A stretch of DNA of 64,000 nucleotides from Firmicutes bacterium FC7 (GTDB lineage: Bacteria > Bacillota > Clostridia > Tissierellales > Tissierellaceae), in contig JAKELU010000004.1 in assembly GCA_022760735.1 (NCBI GenBank), positions 80,583 to 144,582 on the forward strand, read 5' to 3'. The position numbers and the translations under genes are program-made. The notes below the pieces were generated by a model. It saw only the letters and a program-made list of their open reading frames with translations. It ran no database searches and was not told the DNA's origin. Below are positions 53,887 to 62,214 of this stretch, piece after piece (position 1 is the stretch's first letter; each line of letters starts with the position of its first letter).

Positions 53887-54947
53887 TTTTTTCCTAATAA
53901 GGCCTTTACCTCATCCATTATAGTTTCTCTTAATACAACTGCTATTTTAGAAACTTCTTCTCTAGTAATTGGATCAGTTGGGCGGATATTTCCTTTTCCA
54001 TCTCCACTTAATATTCCTAATTCTGCTAACTTATTATTAAATTGTTCACTCCATCTGCCATTATCATCTTTAAAGTAATCTTTTCCTGACATATTATCAT
54101 CCCCTTCTTTTGGTTCTTCAATAGGTTCATCTGGTGTCGGTACATCATTTATTTCTATTGGCGGAATTTCTTTAGGTAATACAAATAATCCATAACCTGA
54201 TTTGTAATCGTGTCCTTTTTGAAGTACATCAATACAATTGTCATGTATGAATTTTCTTATTTCTTCTCTGCCTAATCGTGGTAAATTGTTCGCTTTTCTC
54301 CATGATAGATAACAAGCCAACATACTTGATGCAAATATTGTTGCTCCACTTGTATCAGAAATTGCAAACAAACTACCATTAGCTTTTTTAATATTTACAT
54401 TAGTATAGGCTATTGCATCCACCTCAGGACCGCCATTGCTTATAGGTGTAGGTAAATCATTACTTGCTGAAGCAGCACCAATAGCTATAGTATAATCATA
54501 CCTAGCAGGTCTATGAATACTATCTACTTTATAATCATTGCCGGTAGCACATAAAATAGGAATATCAAAATCTTTTAATCTTTCAAATTCCTCTTTACCC
54601 GTTGTTCCTCCCCAACTGCAACTAATAATATCTATTTCATCTTTATGTTCCTCTATCCAGTCAATAGCAATTTTTCTATTTGGAGTAGTTAAACCATTCC
54701 AAGGTATAGTTATAATCCTAACTTTAGATACTGCTTCCCTTGCTACTGCACACATATAAGTATTATGGTCGGTATCATTTTTATGAAACTCTCTAAATGG
54801 AGTTTCTACATTAGTCGAATCAAAAGGCATCCCTTTATCATCTAATATTAAAATAGTTACGTTTTGCCCCTCATATCCTTTATCAAGAAATACTTTTAGA
54901 TTAGATTTTTTAAAAATACTTTCGTTTTGTTTTAGCACTGAATTCAC
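53883..54947 (-). CDS. Subtilisin-like (S8) protease with C-terminal SLH domain in the lysis module
   Basis: A 354-residue protein. The S8 domain (about 20-250) has Asp36 (ILILDDKG), His61 (TDHNTYMC), oxyanion Asn137 (CATGND) and Ser200 (DTSGATIF). Motifs are divergent around His and Ser, so activity is likely but not certain. A Pro-rich linker (PTPDEPIEEPKEG) leads to an S-layer homology module with LAELGILSGDGKGNIRP. No signal peptide is present, so export would need the holin or lysis. The last codons GGA AAA AAG TAA are a slippery site. Such proteases are unusual in phage lysis modules. Confidence 0.8.
   Translation of the reverse strand: MNSVLKQNESIFKKSNLKVFLDKGYEGQNVTILILDDKGMPFDSTNVETPFREFHKNDTDHNTYMCAVAREAVSKVRIITIPWNGLTTPNRKIAIDWIEEHKDEIDIISCSWGGTTGKEEFERLKDFDIPILCATGNDYKVDSIHRPARYDYTIAIGAASASNDLPTPISNGGPEVDAIAYTNVNIKKANGSLFAISDTSGATIFASSMLACYLSWRKANNLPRLGREEIRKFIHDNCIDVLQKGHDYKSGYGLFVLPKEIPPIEINDVPTPDEPIEEPKEGDDNMSGKDYFKDDNGRWSEQFNNKLAELGILSGDGKGNIRPTDPITREEVSKIAVVLRETIMDEVKALLGKK
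53886..53892 (-). promoter_or_regulatory. Slippery heptamer A AAA AAG for -1 frameshifting
   Basis: The protease frame reads GGA AAA AAG TAA, so A AAA AAG, the motif used in dnaX and many IS elements, lies directly before the stop. A ribosome-site-like GAGGTAAAGG is 10-18 bases upstream. Downstream is a small hairpin TATTAC-AGTC-GTAATA. All three are the elements expected at -1 sites. Confidence 0.65.
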
Positions 54948-55150
54948 CGCCTATTTAATTCGGTTTTAATATCACTAACATCTTTTTGAATATCCTCAAC
55001 TATCCCAAACTTGTCTGATAAATCATTAATAATTTTTTGATAATTCGCTTCTCTTCTTCTACTGTCATATATTGTGTATAAAAATAATACTACAAATAAT
55101 AATGCCCATATCCCATTAGCTGCCCCCAATTCAACTAGTTTTTGTTCCAT
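54944..55150 (-). CDS. BhlA/UviB-family holin-like protein
   Basis: A 68-residue protein: one membrane helix (NGIWALLFVVLFLYTIYD), then the basic SRRREANYQ and a coiled-coil tail. This is the layout of BhlA/UviB proteins linked to phage lysis and bacteriocin release. It overlaps the protease gene start by 4 bp. Confidence 0.85.
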   Translation of the reverse strand: MEQKLVELGAANGIWALLFVVLFLYTIYDSRRREANYQKIINDLSDKFGIVEDIQKDVSDIKTELNRR

Positions 55151-55171
55151 ATCCTACCTCCAAAAGTATTA

Positions 55172-55200
55172 AAGCAGGGCATAAAAAATACACCCTGCTT
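55172..55200 (-). terminator. Hairpin between tail and lysis genes
   Basis: AAGCAGGG (55172-55179) and CCCTGCTT (55193-55200) with a 13-base loop. The T-run on the minus strand is weak, so it may be a partial terminator. Confidence 0.6.
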
Positions 55201-55229
55201 AGGTGTTATTGATGCTGCATACTTGAAAC

Positions 55230-55382
55230 CTATTGTACATCTAATAAATCTACTAGCTCATTATACTGCTCTTGTGTGATTCTATTGTTCAATAGAAAAA
55301 CATCTAATTTCAACAACATCTCTTCCTTAGTTCCATAAGTTTTATTCTGTATCACCTTTTTACATAATGTATAAGTTGTCAT
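55230..55382 (-). CDS. Small phage protein (XkdX-like position)
   Basis: A 50-residue protein too short for most ORF filters. It starts with ATG after GAAAGGAG. It begins MTTYTLCKKV and has an EEMLLKLDVFLLNNRITQEQY helix pair and ends LVDLLDVQ. The size and place at the end of the tail genes recall XkdX of PBSX. No clear function. Confidence 0.65.
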   Translation of the reverse strand: MTTYTLCKKVIQNKTYGTKEEMLLKLDVFLLNNRITQEQYNELVDLLDVQ

Positions 55383-55396
55383 TTATATTCTCCTTT

Positions 55397-55654
55397 CTAA
55401 AACCCTAATTCTATCATTGATACTCTGAAATCTAAGTCTAGTAAATAATCTTCTTGAGTAGGAGTGGGCAACTGCTTATCAACATACGCATAATATACTC
55501 TTTCTTCTAATTTGTTTGCTCTTAATAATGGAATTTTACCCTCAACCTGTTCGGGTTCTGGTAAACTACTCACTACCACAGCCCGAGATTTTTCTTCTTC
55601 GGTAAGGGTGCTTACATCATATACTATTGCCCCATTTTCAAATACACATAGCAT
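55397..55654 (-). CDS. Small phage tail-associated protein (XkdW-like position)
   Basis: An 85-residue protein I recognise only by place: it follows the tail fibre gene as XkdW does in PBSX. It has VSTLTEEEKSRAVVVSSLPEPE and a C-terminal TQEDYLLDLDFRVSMIELGF, a helix common to small phage proteins at this site. It begins one base after the fibre gene ends. Confidence 0.65.
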   Translation of the reverse strand: MLCVFENGAIVYDVSTLTEEEKSRAVVVSSLPEPEQVEGKIPLLRANKLEERVYYAYVDKQLPTPTQEDYLLDLDFRVSMIELGF

Positions 55655-56878
55655 TTAAACCACCTTCTTCCCAAATATTTTTTTCAAGACCTCAAACTCA
55701 TGGACACCTGAGTAATCCGACGCATAGAGTTTGTCATTGTTTATTGTCACCCTCGATGCCTCTACTTCTTGTGACCTAAATAATAAGGATAAATCACTTA
55801 GATTGAATATGCCTAAGCCATTTAATGAACTAACGTAAAGTAAATCCTGATAAATCACCATATCAGTTATTGTATTTTTGAAATCATATTGACTCACTAT
55901 TTGTCTTGTGTTTTTATTGTATTTTACAATAACCCCCAATGCACTACCAGCATAAACGTAATTGTTATCAGTTATTATTGCCCTAGCTTCCATACTAGTG
56001 CTTGATGGAAATTGGTTATAATACTCTAGAGTGTTTTTATTAAACATTTGTATACACTTATTCGTAGCACCACTAGTATATACATATTCACTATCAACGG
56101 CTATTCCTTTTAGATTTCCAACGTTTGTATCGAGTTGCACTGATGCCGATAAAGCTAAATTAGATTTACTATATTTTTCGATATATCTTTGCGTAGTTGT
56201 AACTATATAAATAAAATTTGCATCTTGACACATATCATTGGCTCTAATTGTAAGGGCAGGTGATGTTGATGCTACACTTAAATTCGATTTATTTAGTTTT
56301 CTTATACATGGAATAGGTGTGCTTGTAGATGCAAATAGTGATATATATAAATAGTTATCATCACTAATTAATTGCCCTATAGTATATCTGCTATCATCGG
56401 TAAAAGTAGCAACAATTGTAAAGTCATCAATGTTTATTTTATAAACTTTATTTCTATCACTCATATATAAAAAATTACCGTCGTATACTAGCCCATTTTT
56501 TTGTGTATCACCAAAATAATATGAATTTGTTAATACTAGATCTGGATTTGTAAATGTTAAGTTTTGCTTATCTTTCGCATAATCTGCCTTATGTGCAACT
56601 AAAGCTTGATTTATTTCATTTATTGCTGCTACTAAACTTAATTTTGTATCTGTATCTAATTCTTCTATATTGCCTATTTCAGTTTCTATCTCTTCAAATT
56701 TTTCTGATATTGTTTTACCATCTGGTAGAGTTATGCCATCTGCATCCAAATCCTTTATTGCATCGTTCAATTTTTTCAATTCAGCATCAATAATATCAGC
56801 ATTATCGTTAAAATCCTCGATATTGACCGTATCTGTTCCCTCAGGCTTTTTTAAGTTATAATTACCTGTATATTTCAA
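55655..56878 (-). CDS. Phage tail fibre with seven-bladed beta-propeller tip
   Basis: A 407-residue fibre. The N-terminus (YTGNYNLKKPEGTDTVNIED) is a baseplate-attachment type seen in XkdV-like fibres, followed by a coiled coil (about 30-100). From about 125 there are seven repeats of the form D-x-x-Y/L-Y followed by a short hairpin and a KINI/KYNKNT-type strand: YLYISL, FIYIVT, YVYTSG, YVYAGS, LLYVSS, KLYASD and others. This predicts a beta-propeller, probably the receptor-binding tip that recognises the host surface. Confidence 0.8.
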   Translation of the reverse strand: MKYTGNYNLKKPEGTDTVNIEDFNDNADIIDAELKKLNDAIKDLDADGITLPDGKTISEKFEEIETEIGNIEELDTDTKLSLVAAINEINQALVAHKADYAKDKQNLTFTNPDLVLTNSYYFGDTQKNGLVYDGNFLYMSDRNKVYKINIDDFTIVATFTDDSRYTIGQLISDDNYLYISLFASTSTPIPCIRKLNKSNLSVASTSPALTIRANDMCQDANFIYIVTTTQRYIEKYSKSNLALSASVQLDTNVGNLKGIAVDSEYVYTSGATNKCIQMFNKNTLEYYNQFPSSTSMEARAIITDNNYVYAGSALGVIVKYNKNTRQIVSQYDFKNTITDMVIYQDLLYVSSLNGLGIFNLSDLSLLFRSQEVEASRVTINNDKLYASDYSGVHEFEVLKKIFGKKVV

Positions 56879-56884
56879 TGTCTA

Positions 56885-57502
56885 TCACTCTCCTTCATAT
56901 ACTCTTAGGTCATCCCAAGTCATTTTATTAGCTTGTTCCCATGTAAAATCTGTTAAGTGGTTCCATATAGTATAGGTATACTTGAAAGAATAAGCTAAAT
57001 GTGCAGGCTTAATCTGTTCTAACATTTCAATAAAACCTTGCATATTTCTAGGAATACCTAGAACCCCAATGAATTTGACTACGAACCTGTATTCCTCAGG
57101 ATGTTCTATTACATCAACTTCACCCCCCGAAAAGGCTTCGGCAGTATTTTTAATCATCTCTTTAGTTGTAGTTCCATACCCTCTTAATTTAGCTTTTATA
57201 ATCTCTCGCCTTTCCTCATAAGTTAGACTCATATTTGTTTGTAGTCCTAATTCTTTTTCATAGATTGATAATCCCCAAGTTGCAGAATCAATAAAGAACT
57301 GTTTTTCTAAATCAATTATATTGTAATTTAGTACTCCAAATTCTCTAGCTATTGCATCTTGGATTTCTTTGGTTGTGCTAGAATTTTGATAATATATAGG
57401 CAAATACTTCATCAAATTAGGTATAAACTCTTCTATTTCTTGCCCACTTGGTAAATCTTCTTCACCATATCTATACTCACCATATTGATATTGCCCATAC
57501 AT
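56885..57502 (-). CDS. DUF2313 baseplate protein (XkdU/YmfQ-like)
   Basis: A 205-residue protein with the DUF2313 core: LMKYLPIYYQNSSTTKEIQ, then FFIDSATWGLSIYEKELGL and YEERREIIKAKLRGYGTTT. It lies at the edge of the baseplate of Mu- and PBSX-like tails. Its N-terminus is a repeat of Gln-Tyr-Gly-type residues (MYGQYQYGEYRYGEED). The last residues contain MTWDDL, shared with the fibre gene upstream. Confidence 0.9.
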   Translation of the reverse strand: MYGQYQYGEYRYGEEDLPSGQEIEEFIPNLMKYLPIYYQNSSTTKEIQDAIAREFGVLNYNIIDLEKQFFIDSATWGLSIYEKELGLQTNMSLTYEERREIIKAKLRGYGTTTKEMIKNTAEAFSGGEVDVIEHPEEYRFVVKFIGVLGIPRNMQGFIEMLEQIKPAHLAYSFKYTYTIWNHLTDFTWEQANKMTWDDLRVYEGE

Positions 57503-57505
57503 AGC

Positions 57506-58720
57506 TTACACCCCCTTTAAGTCATTCCAGGTTAGAGGGCCTTTTTCCATCTTATTGTCTAAAGCATTTTGTAGCCCGGTAACATTTGATATTGAATGAG
57601 TGTGACTTGAAGGTGTAAATGTGTTTGGTTTATTAGTTACTCCATTCCATGGTACTTTATCAGCTAGTTCTGCTATATCCACTTTACCATTATTGTTGGT
57701 GTCATATATGCTTTTTAACATATCACCATATCCAGCACTACCTAAGTCATCCTGTGTTACATAGTTTTTGTCATTAGTTAATTGAGATATTTTTGTTGGA
57801 ATATCTGATAATTCTGCCTTGCTCTCAACTGTATTCCATTTATCTCTTTCCGCCTCTGTTATATGCCTAATATTATCCTCTATATGTTCTACTGCATCAT
57901 TCCATTCAGCCTTTTCTACATCAGATACAAACCTTTTGCTGGAGGTTTCTACAATCATATTTGCACTATGAGTAGTAGGGTGAGTGTATTTATTAGCTTC
58001 TTTTTCTATTCCCGCTAATTTTTGTTTTTCTTCATTAGTATAATCATTGGTACTTAGCCCTTTCCCAGCAACCTTGTCTACTTTTGCAGACAATAAATTA
58101 ATTATATTAGTAGCGAAATTTGGGTCATTATCTAATGCTTCTGCCAATTTACCTAAGGTGTCCAATGCTTCAGGTGCAGCATCTATTATTTCCTCTATTT
58201 TCTGTAATACTTCCTCTTTCGTGAATACTTCATCTTTGTTGTATTTTTTGTTTAGTTCGGTATCTACATAAGTTTTATCAGCCTTTGTTTCTTTTAAATC
58301 TTCTACTTCTTCATTTAATTTTTCATCTTCTGTAATAGCCCTCACTATTTCATTATCTAATTTTTTATCTATTCTATTTTCTTCTGATATAGCTCTGTCT
58401 ATTTCTTCTACTAAACTGTCTTGCAATAAGTTTATATCTTCTGCCTCTACCTGATCGCCTGTGGTTTCGTAGGTGATATAGATTTTTTCGCTATTAGAAA
58501 AGACTTTTAAGTGCGTTTTCCATGGCGTTTCAGACGGTGTAGAAATAAAATAATTTTCTACTTTTTCTCCCGTTAGTTTAGGTCCTGTATAGATGTATAT
58601 AGTTTCATGATTTACATTGTCATGATTTAAATATCCTTCCCATATTCCATTTGCTACATCTTTTTCTTCCTCTATTACATATACACCTTCCTGTTTCTTA
58701 TTTAATTTCTCCACAAACAA
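57506..58720 (-). CDS. Phage tail fibre/collar protein, coiled-coil rich
   Basis: A 404-residue fibre. It opens with an N-terminal beta domain (IYIYTGPKLTGE, PWKTHLKVFS). Long coiled coils follow (about 115-210), then fibre repeats with LTNDKNYVTQDDL and NKPNTFTPSSHTHSISNVTGL, typical of tail fibre shafts. The C-terminus ends LTWNDLKGV. It lies between the baseplate J gene and DUF2313, earlier than the usual fibre place. Confidence 0.85.
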   Translation of the reverse strand: MFVEKLNKKQEGVYVIEEEKDVANGIWEGYLNHDNVNHETIYIYTGPKLTGEKVENYFISTPSETPWKTHLKVFSNSEKIYITYETTGDQVEAEDINLLQDSLVEEIDRAISEENRIDKKLDNEIVRAITEDEKLNEEVEDLKETKADKTYVDTELNKKYNKDEVFTKEEVLQKIEEIIDAAPEALDTLGKLAEALDNDPNFATNIINLLSAKVDKVAGKGLSTNDYTNEEKQKLAGIEKEANKYTHPTTHSANMIVETSSKRFVSDVEKAEWNDAVEHIEDNIRHITEAERDKWNTVESKAELSDIPTKISQLTNDKNYVTQDDLGSAGYGDMLKSIYDTNNNGKVDIAELADKVPWNGVTNKPNTFTPSSHTHSISNVTGLQNALDNKMEKGPLTWNDLKGV

Positions 58721-58721
58721 T

Positions 58722-59771
58722 CTATATCACCTCCAGGGCAACAGTATCAAATATGGGTATTTCCTCTGTTCCTAATGCTATATTTTTCATCTCCCCATTT
58801 AGTTTCAAATCTGTATAGTCAAGTACTCCATCTACAGTAAATAAAATATTTCCTATAGCTGCATAACTTATATAGCTATCTTTAAAGACTACATCTTTTC
58901 TGTATTGCTCTAAATCGGATTTAAACTTATCTAGCACCAGTTGAATTGTATAGCCTTCTGCTAGACTTACCTTAGCTGTTATTTCTACATTCTTAGCTAC
59001 AGCACTTACAACCGTTACTGTAGCCCCTATCGGCCTTTCTTCTTCTATATGTTGAAATACATTAGTGATTAAATCCTCTGTAGCTGGATTTTTATTGCTA
59101 TCGACTATAACCACCTTTACAGTTCCAGGCCCATTCCAAAGGGGGATTACTTTTGCATCTCCAACGCCTGTTACCTCTTTTGTCCAGTTCAAGTAATGAT
59201 ACTTATTTCCTGATGTCGCAGGTGTGCGAATCCTCTCATAATACCTTTCTCTTAATTCTTCGTCACTTTCAGCATCATAGCCATTTACCACAGGCTCTAA
59301 ATTAGTCACAGAAGTTAATCCAGGTATTGATGCTGGAAAATATTTTATAGCTCCTGCGGGTACATTGCCTATAGTTCCAGCTACTTCACACTCAACTAAT
59401 ACAGTCGCTTCACCAGTAGAGCCTATAGTTCTATCTTCAAGCGATACAAATTTTATTGTATCTGAAGCTACAAGATCACCTTTAGAAATTCTTGCTCCTT
59501 CTTGTCCTGCTATTAGAACTGTTGTAGTCGCTTTAGTTGCAAGTTTTCTTACTATACCAGTTCTTTGATTAACATATCTTTCAAGTTCTTCACCTTCAAG
59601 GTTTTCTACATCCATTTTGTCTTTAAGTTCCTCTAACTGTAGAGTAAAATTAGCAAATTCCATTGCAGCTGGAGCTAAAGCATCATGAACTAGTGAATTT
59701 TGGCTTTTATCTATTGTATTCTGAATATTTTCCAACATTTCTTGTAGTATCTCTTCTTGGCTTCTAAACAC
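58722..59771 (-). CDS. Baseplate J/gp47-family protein (XkdT-like)
   Basis: A 349-residue baseplate wedge protein. It has the long helical N-terminus, LEGEELERYVNQRTGIVRK, and NGYDAESDEELRERYYERIRTPATSGNKYHYLNW (family core, about 165-200). It joins the wedge of contractile tails. It overlaps the preceding gene by 8 bp. Confidence 0.95.
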   Translation of the reverse strand: MFRSQEEILQEMLENIQNTIDKSQNSLVHDALAPAAMEFANFTLQLEELKDKMDVENLEGEELERYVNQRTGIVRKLATKATTTVLIAGQEGARISKGDLVASDTIKFVSLEDRTIGSTGEATVLVECEVAGTIGNVPAGAIKYFPASIPGLTSVTNLEPVVNGYDAESDEELRERYYERIRTPATSGNKYHYLNWTKEVTGVGDAKVIPLWNGPGTVKVVIVDSNKNPATEDLITNVFQHIEEERPIGATVTVVSAVAKNVEITAKVSLAEGYTIQLVLDKFKSDLEQYRKDVVFKDSYISYAAIGNILFTVDGVLDYTDLKLNGEMKNIALGTEEIPIFDTVALEVI

Positions 59772-60192
59772 TTATTTCCACCTCCCCATAAGGGGTAATA
59801 GCAATAAATTCTATTGTTAAAGTTCCTTCATCAAAGCTAACATTTACATTTCTTACATCTGTTACATAGTCTTTTAGGTTATATTCTATTGCCTCCCTAA
59901 CATATCTTTCTGCTTCACTGTTTAGGTACCCTTGAGTATATCCTTGCCCTATAAGATTTTCTAATTCATTGCCATAATCCCAATTAAATATAACTTCTCT
60001 GTATCTTGTAGTCATAAATAATTTCCATATCCATATCTTTACTGCTTCCTTCCCTTCTACTAAATACATTTTCCCATCTTTAATTTTAAAGTCCATTTTT
60101 TCAAAATCCCAAGCCCATTCTTTAGCTATAGGTAGTTCACTAGGTTGTACTTCTATCTCTTGAGGGTCTATGAAAGGAAATATGCTATCCAT
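59764..60192 (-). CDS. DUF2634 baseplate protein (XkdS-like)
   Basis: A 142-residue gp25-related wedge protein: WAWDFEKMDFKIKDGKMYLVEG, then the RYREVIFNWDYGNEL motif. The C-terminal beta strand ends FIAITPYGEVEISV. It is next to the baseplate J gene, as XkdS is in PBSX. Confidence 0.93.
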   Translation of the reverse strand: MDSIFPFIDPQEIEVQPSELPIAKEWAWDFEKMDFKIKDGKMYLVEGKEAVKIWIWKLFMTTRYREVIFNWDYGNELENLIGQGYTQGYLNSEAERYVREAIEYNLKDYVTDVRNVNVSFDEGTLTIEFIAITPYGEVEISV

Positions 60193-60575
60193 TAGAGGCT
60201 CACCACCCTTGCCAGGATTATATAGGTTTGTTTATCCTCTGTAGGTAACACTGTCAATCTGTCACCCTGTCTTATGGTGTCCAAAAAAGTTATTTCGACT
60301 TCATCTATGCCAATACTATCTACACTATGCTTGTGTTCATTATCAACTCCTGTTTCTCCTATTGCTGCTACTTTGGGAATTTTAATTTTACGTTTATATC
60401 CCTCTAATAAATAATCAGCGACAAGAATATTATCTTTATCTACTTGTAAATCACCAATTTTTATTACTAAAGGATTAGAAGAAACTACTGTACCTATCTG
60501 AGCAGAAGGAGGATTTAAACTTGCTCCTTGTCTTTTCATTATTTCAATCATCTTACTATATGGATTTTCTTTCAT
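60192..60575 (-). CDS. DUF2577 phage protein (XkdR-like)
   Basis: A 127-residue protein with the DUF2577 pattern: YSKMIEIMKRQGASLNPPSAQIGTV, PLVIKIGDLQ and GDRLTVLPTEDKQTYII. Probably an OB-fold hub or spike base of the baseplate. It overlaps the next gene by 1 bp. Confidence 0.9.
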   Translation of the reverse strand: MKENPYSKMIEIMKRQGASLNPPSAQIGTVVSSNPLVIKIGDLQVDKDNILVADYLLEGYKRKIKIPKVAAIGETGVDNEHKHSVDSIGIDEVEITFLDTIRQGDRLTVLPTEDKQTYIILARVVSL

Positions 60576-61520
60576 CTACTCCCCTCCTTCTTGTCTGTCC
60601 ATCATATTCTTAAAACTCAAACCTAACCGCATTGTGTGTTGTCCATTGCTAAAAGTATGCTCATCATTATCAATGTAAAACAAACCATTAAGACCTGTAT
60701 ATGGTTCTTTAATTACTACTGCATTCCCAGTTATGCACTCTACATCTCCTATCGCTTCTATCTCCGCCGTCCTTTCAATTCCTCTTAACATTCCTCTCGC
60801 CTGTACCTGTGCATCTTGACCTTTCTCAGTTTTGTAAATGTCTTGCAATATTCCAGGGATACCATCTAATGTTACTTGGCCTTTATAATTGCCATTTTCG
60901 TCATATATCTTAACTACATTTATTGCATTTTCCATGCTTTCACTGTAAGTTGAATTTATTATTGTAGTCTTTGCATCTAATACAAATTTAGTTATTATAC
61001 TTCCTTTTTCTATTACATTTAGCTTTCCTTTATCCATCCTAGGCATATATAATTTACCTGATTTATTGCTTTCAATAGTGTAAGTTGTCATTATTATGGT
61101 ATATATGGTTTCAGCATCAAATATCCTATTTAAAGGACTACCACTTGCTAAATTCCCTATAGGTATTCCAAAATCACTACATACTTTTTGTGTTATTGCT
61201 TGTGGTGTCATATTTTTAAAATTATATGTTCCTTTAGATTTAAGCAAATAAATAAGTCCATCATAAGCAGTAACTGTCATTTCGTTACTGTTGATAGACT
61301 TTTCTTTAAAGAATACATATCCTTGGAATAATTCTTTGCCCTCATCATCTACTAATCCAACCATATCACCCATTTTTATTGTTATTTTTGGTAAGTAATA
61401 ATCATTAGGAGATACTGCAATTCCAAACTCAAGTATTCTTGCTGCTTGCTTGTAACCTCCACTCCACGTTACAGAAGTTACTATTTCAGTTATATCCTTA
61501 CCACTGCAATATAGTTTCAT
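60576..61520 (-). CDS. Baseplate hub protein, late-control gene D type (XkdQ-like)
   Basis: A 314-residue hub protein. It has a start of the gpD/XkdQ type (KLYCSGKDITEIVTSVTWSG), GDMVGLVDDEGKELFQGYVF, AITQKVCSDFGIPIG near 120 and QAQARGML near 245. It forms the central hub on which the spike sits. It overlaps the LysM gene by 4 bp. Confidence 0.9.
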   Translation of the reverse strand: MKLYCSGKDITEIVTSVTWSGGYKQAARILEFGIAVSPNDYYLPKITIKMGDMVGLVDDEGKELFQGYVFFKEKSINSNEMTVTAYDGLIYLLKSKGTYNFKNMTPQAITQKVCSDFGIPIGNLASGSPLNRIFDAETIYTIIMTTYTIESNKSGKLYMPRMDKGKLNVIEKGSIITKFVLDAKTTIINSTYSESMENAINVVKIYDENGNYKGQVTLDGIPGILQDIYKTEKGQDAQVQARGMLRGIERTAEIEAIGDVECITGNAVVIKEPYTGLNGLFYIDNDEHTFSNGQHTMRLGLSFKNMMDRQEGGE

Positions 61521-62203
61521 ATTGTACGCCCTCTCTGAACTTGTTTAGGTTTAGGTGGGGTGTTATGAAGTTGAAGAATTGCACTTATAGTGCTTCCAGC
61601 TTCAGGTTTTACAATTGTATTCTTTTTTACTACGGATTGATTTCTTTCAGCTATAATTTTAGCATTGGCACTATTCCCAGTCGTCTTTTTAGCAACAGTA
61701 ATCAAAGTGTCATTAGGTTTTGGAACATATGTCTTTGGGATTTCTTTTGCTGGTCTAATGTGATTTTGTACATACCCATACGACTTACTGTCTTGCTTCA
61801 CTCCAACAAATACATACTCTGCTAATTCCAATGAGTAATATACATCCCCAGTGCCATCCTTTTCTCTGTATGAAAAGTTTTCTATGGCTATCGGTAGATT
61901 TATATTTGTTTCAGTTATAATTAGCCTTATAGGCCTCCCTGACTTCCTCCAAGCCTCTATTATTTCTACACATTCATAAGGTCTAGGAAATCCAGTATAT
62001 TCTACAAAATAATATTCTTGTGCTGGGAAAAATGATTCTATAACTATTTCTTTTAAATTAGATTTCCCAATTAAATTGATATTTCCTATCTCATTAATAT
62101 TTACTCTTGTATTGAGATTGCCAACTTCTACTTGAAAACTAGAAGGTAGAATAGGCAATCTAAGTCTTTGTTCATTGTTATTAAAACTTAACCATAATTC
62201 CAT
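61517..62203 (-). CDS. LysM-domain tail protein (XkdP-like)
   Basis: A 228-residue tail assembly protein. The first 150 residues match XkdP-type proteins (RLPILPSSFQVEVGNLNTRVN). A LysM domain follows (about 158-205, with VPKPNDTLITVAKKTTGN and IAERNQ), which may bind peptidoglycan. It is between the tape measure and the hub genes, as in PBSX. Confidence 0.92.
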   Translation of the reverse strand: MELWLSFNNNEQRLRLPILPSSFQVEVGNLNTRVNINEIGNINLIGKSNLKEIVIESFFPAQEYYFVEYTGFPRPYECVEIIEAWRKSGRPIRLIITETNINLPIAIENFSYREKDGTGDVYYSLELAEYVFVGVKQDSKSYGYVQNHIRPAKEIPKTYVPKPNDTLITVAKKTTGNSANAKIIAERNQSVVKKNTIVKPEAGSTISAILQLHNTPPKPKQVQRGRTI

Positions 62204-62214
62204 TATCCTACCTC

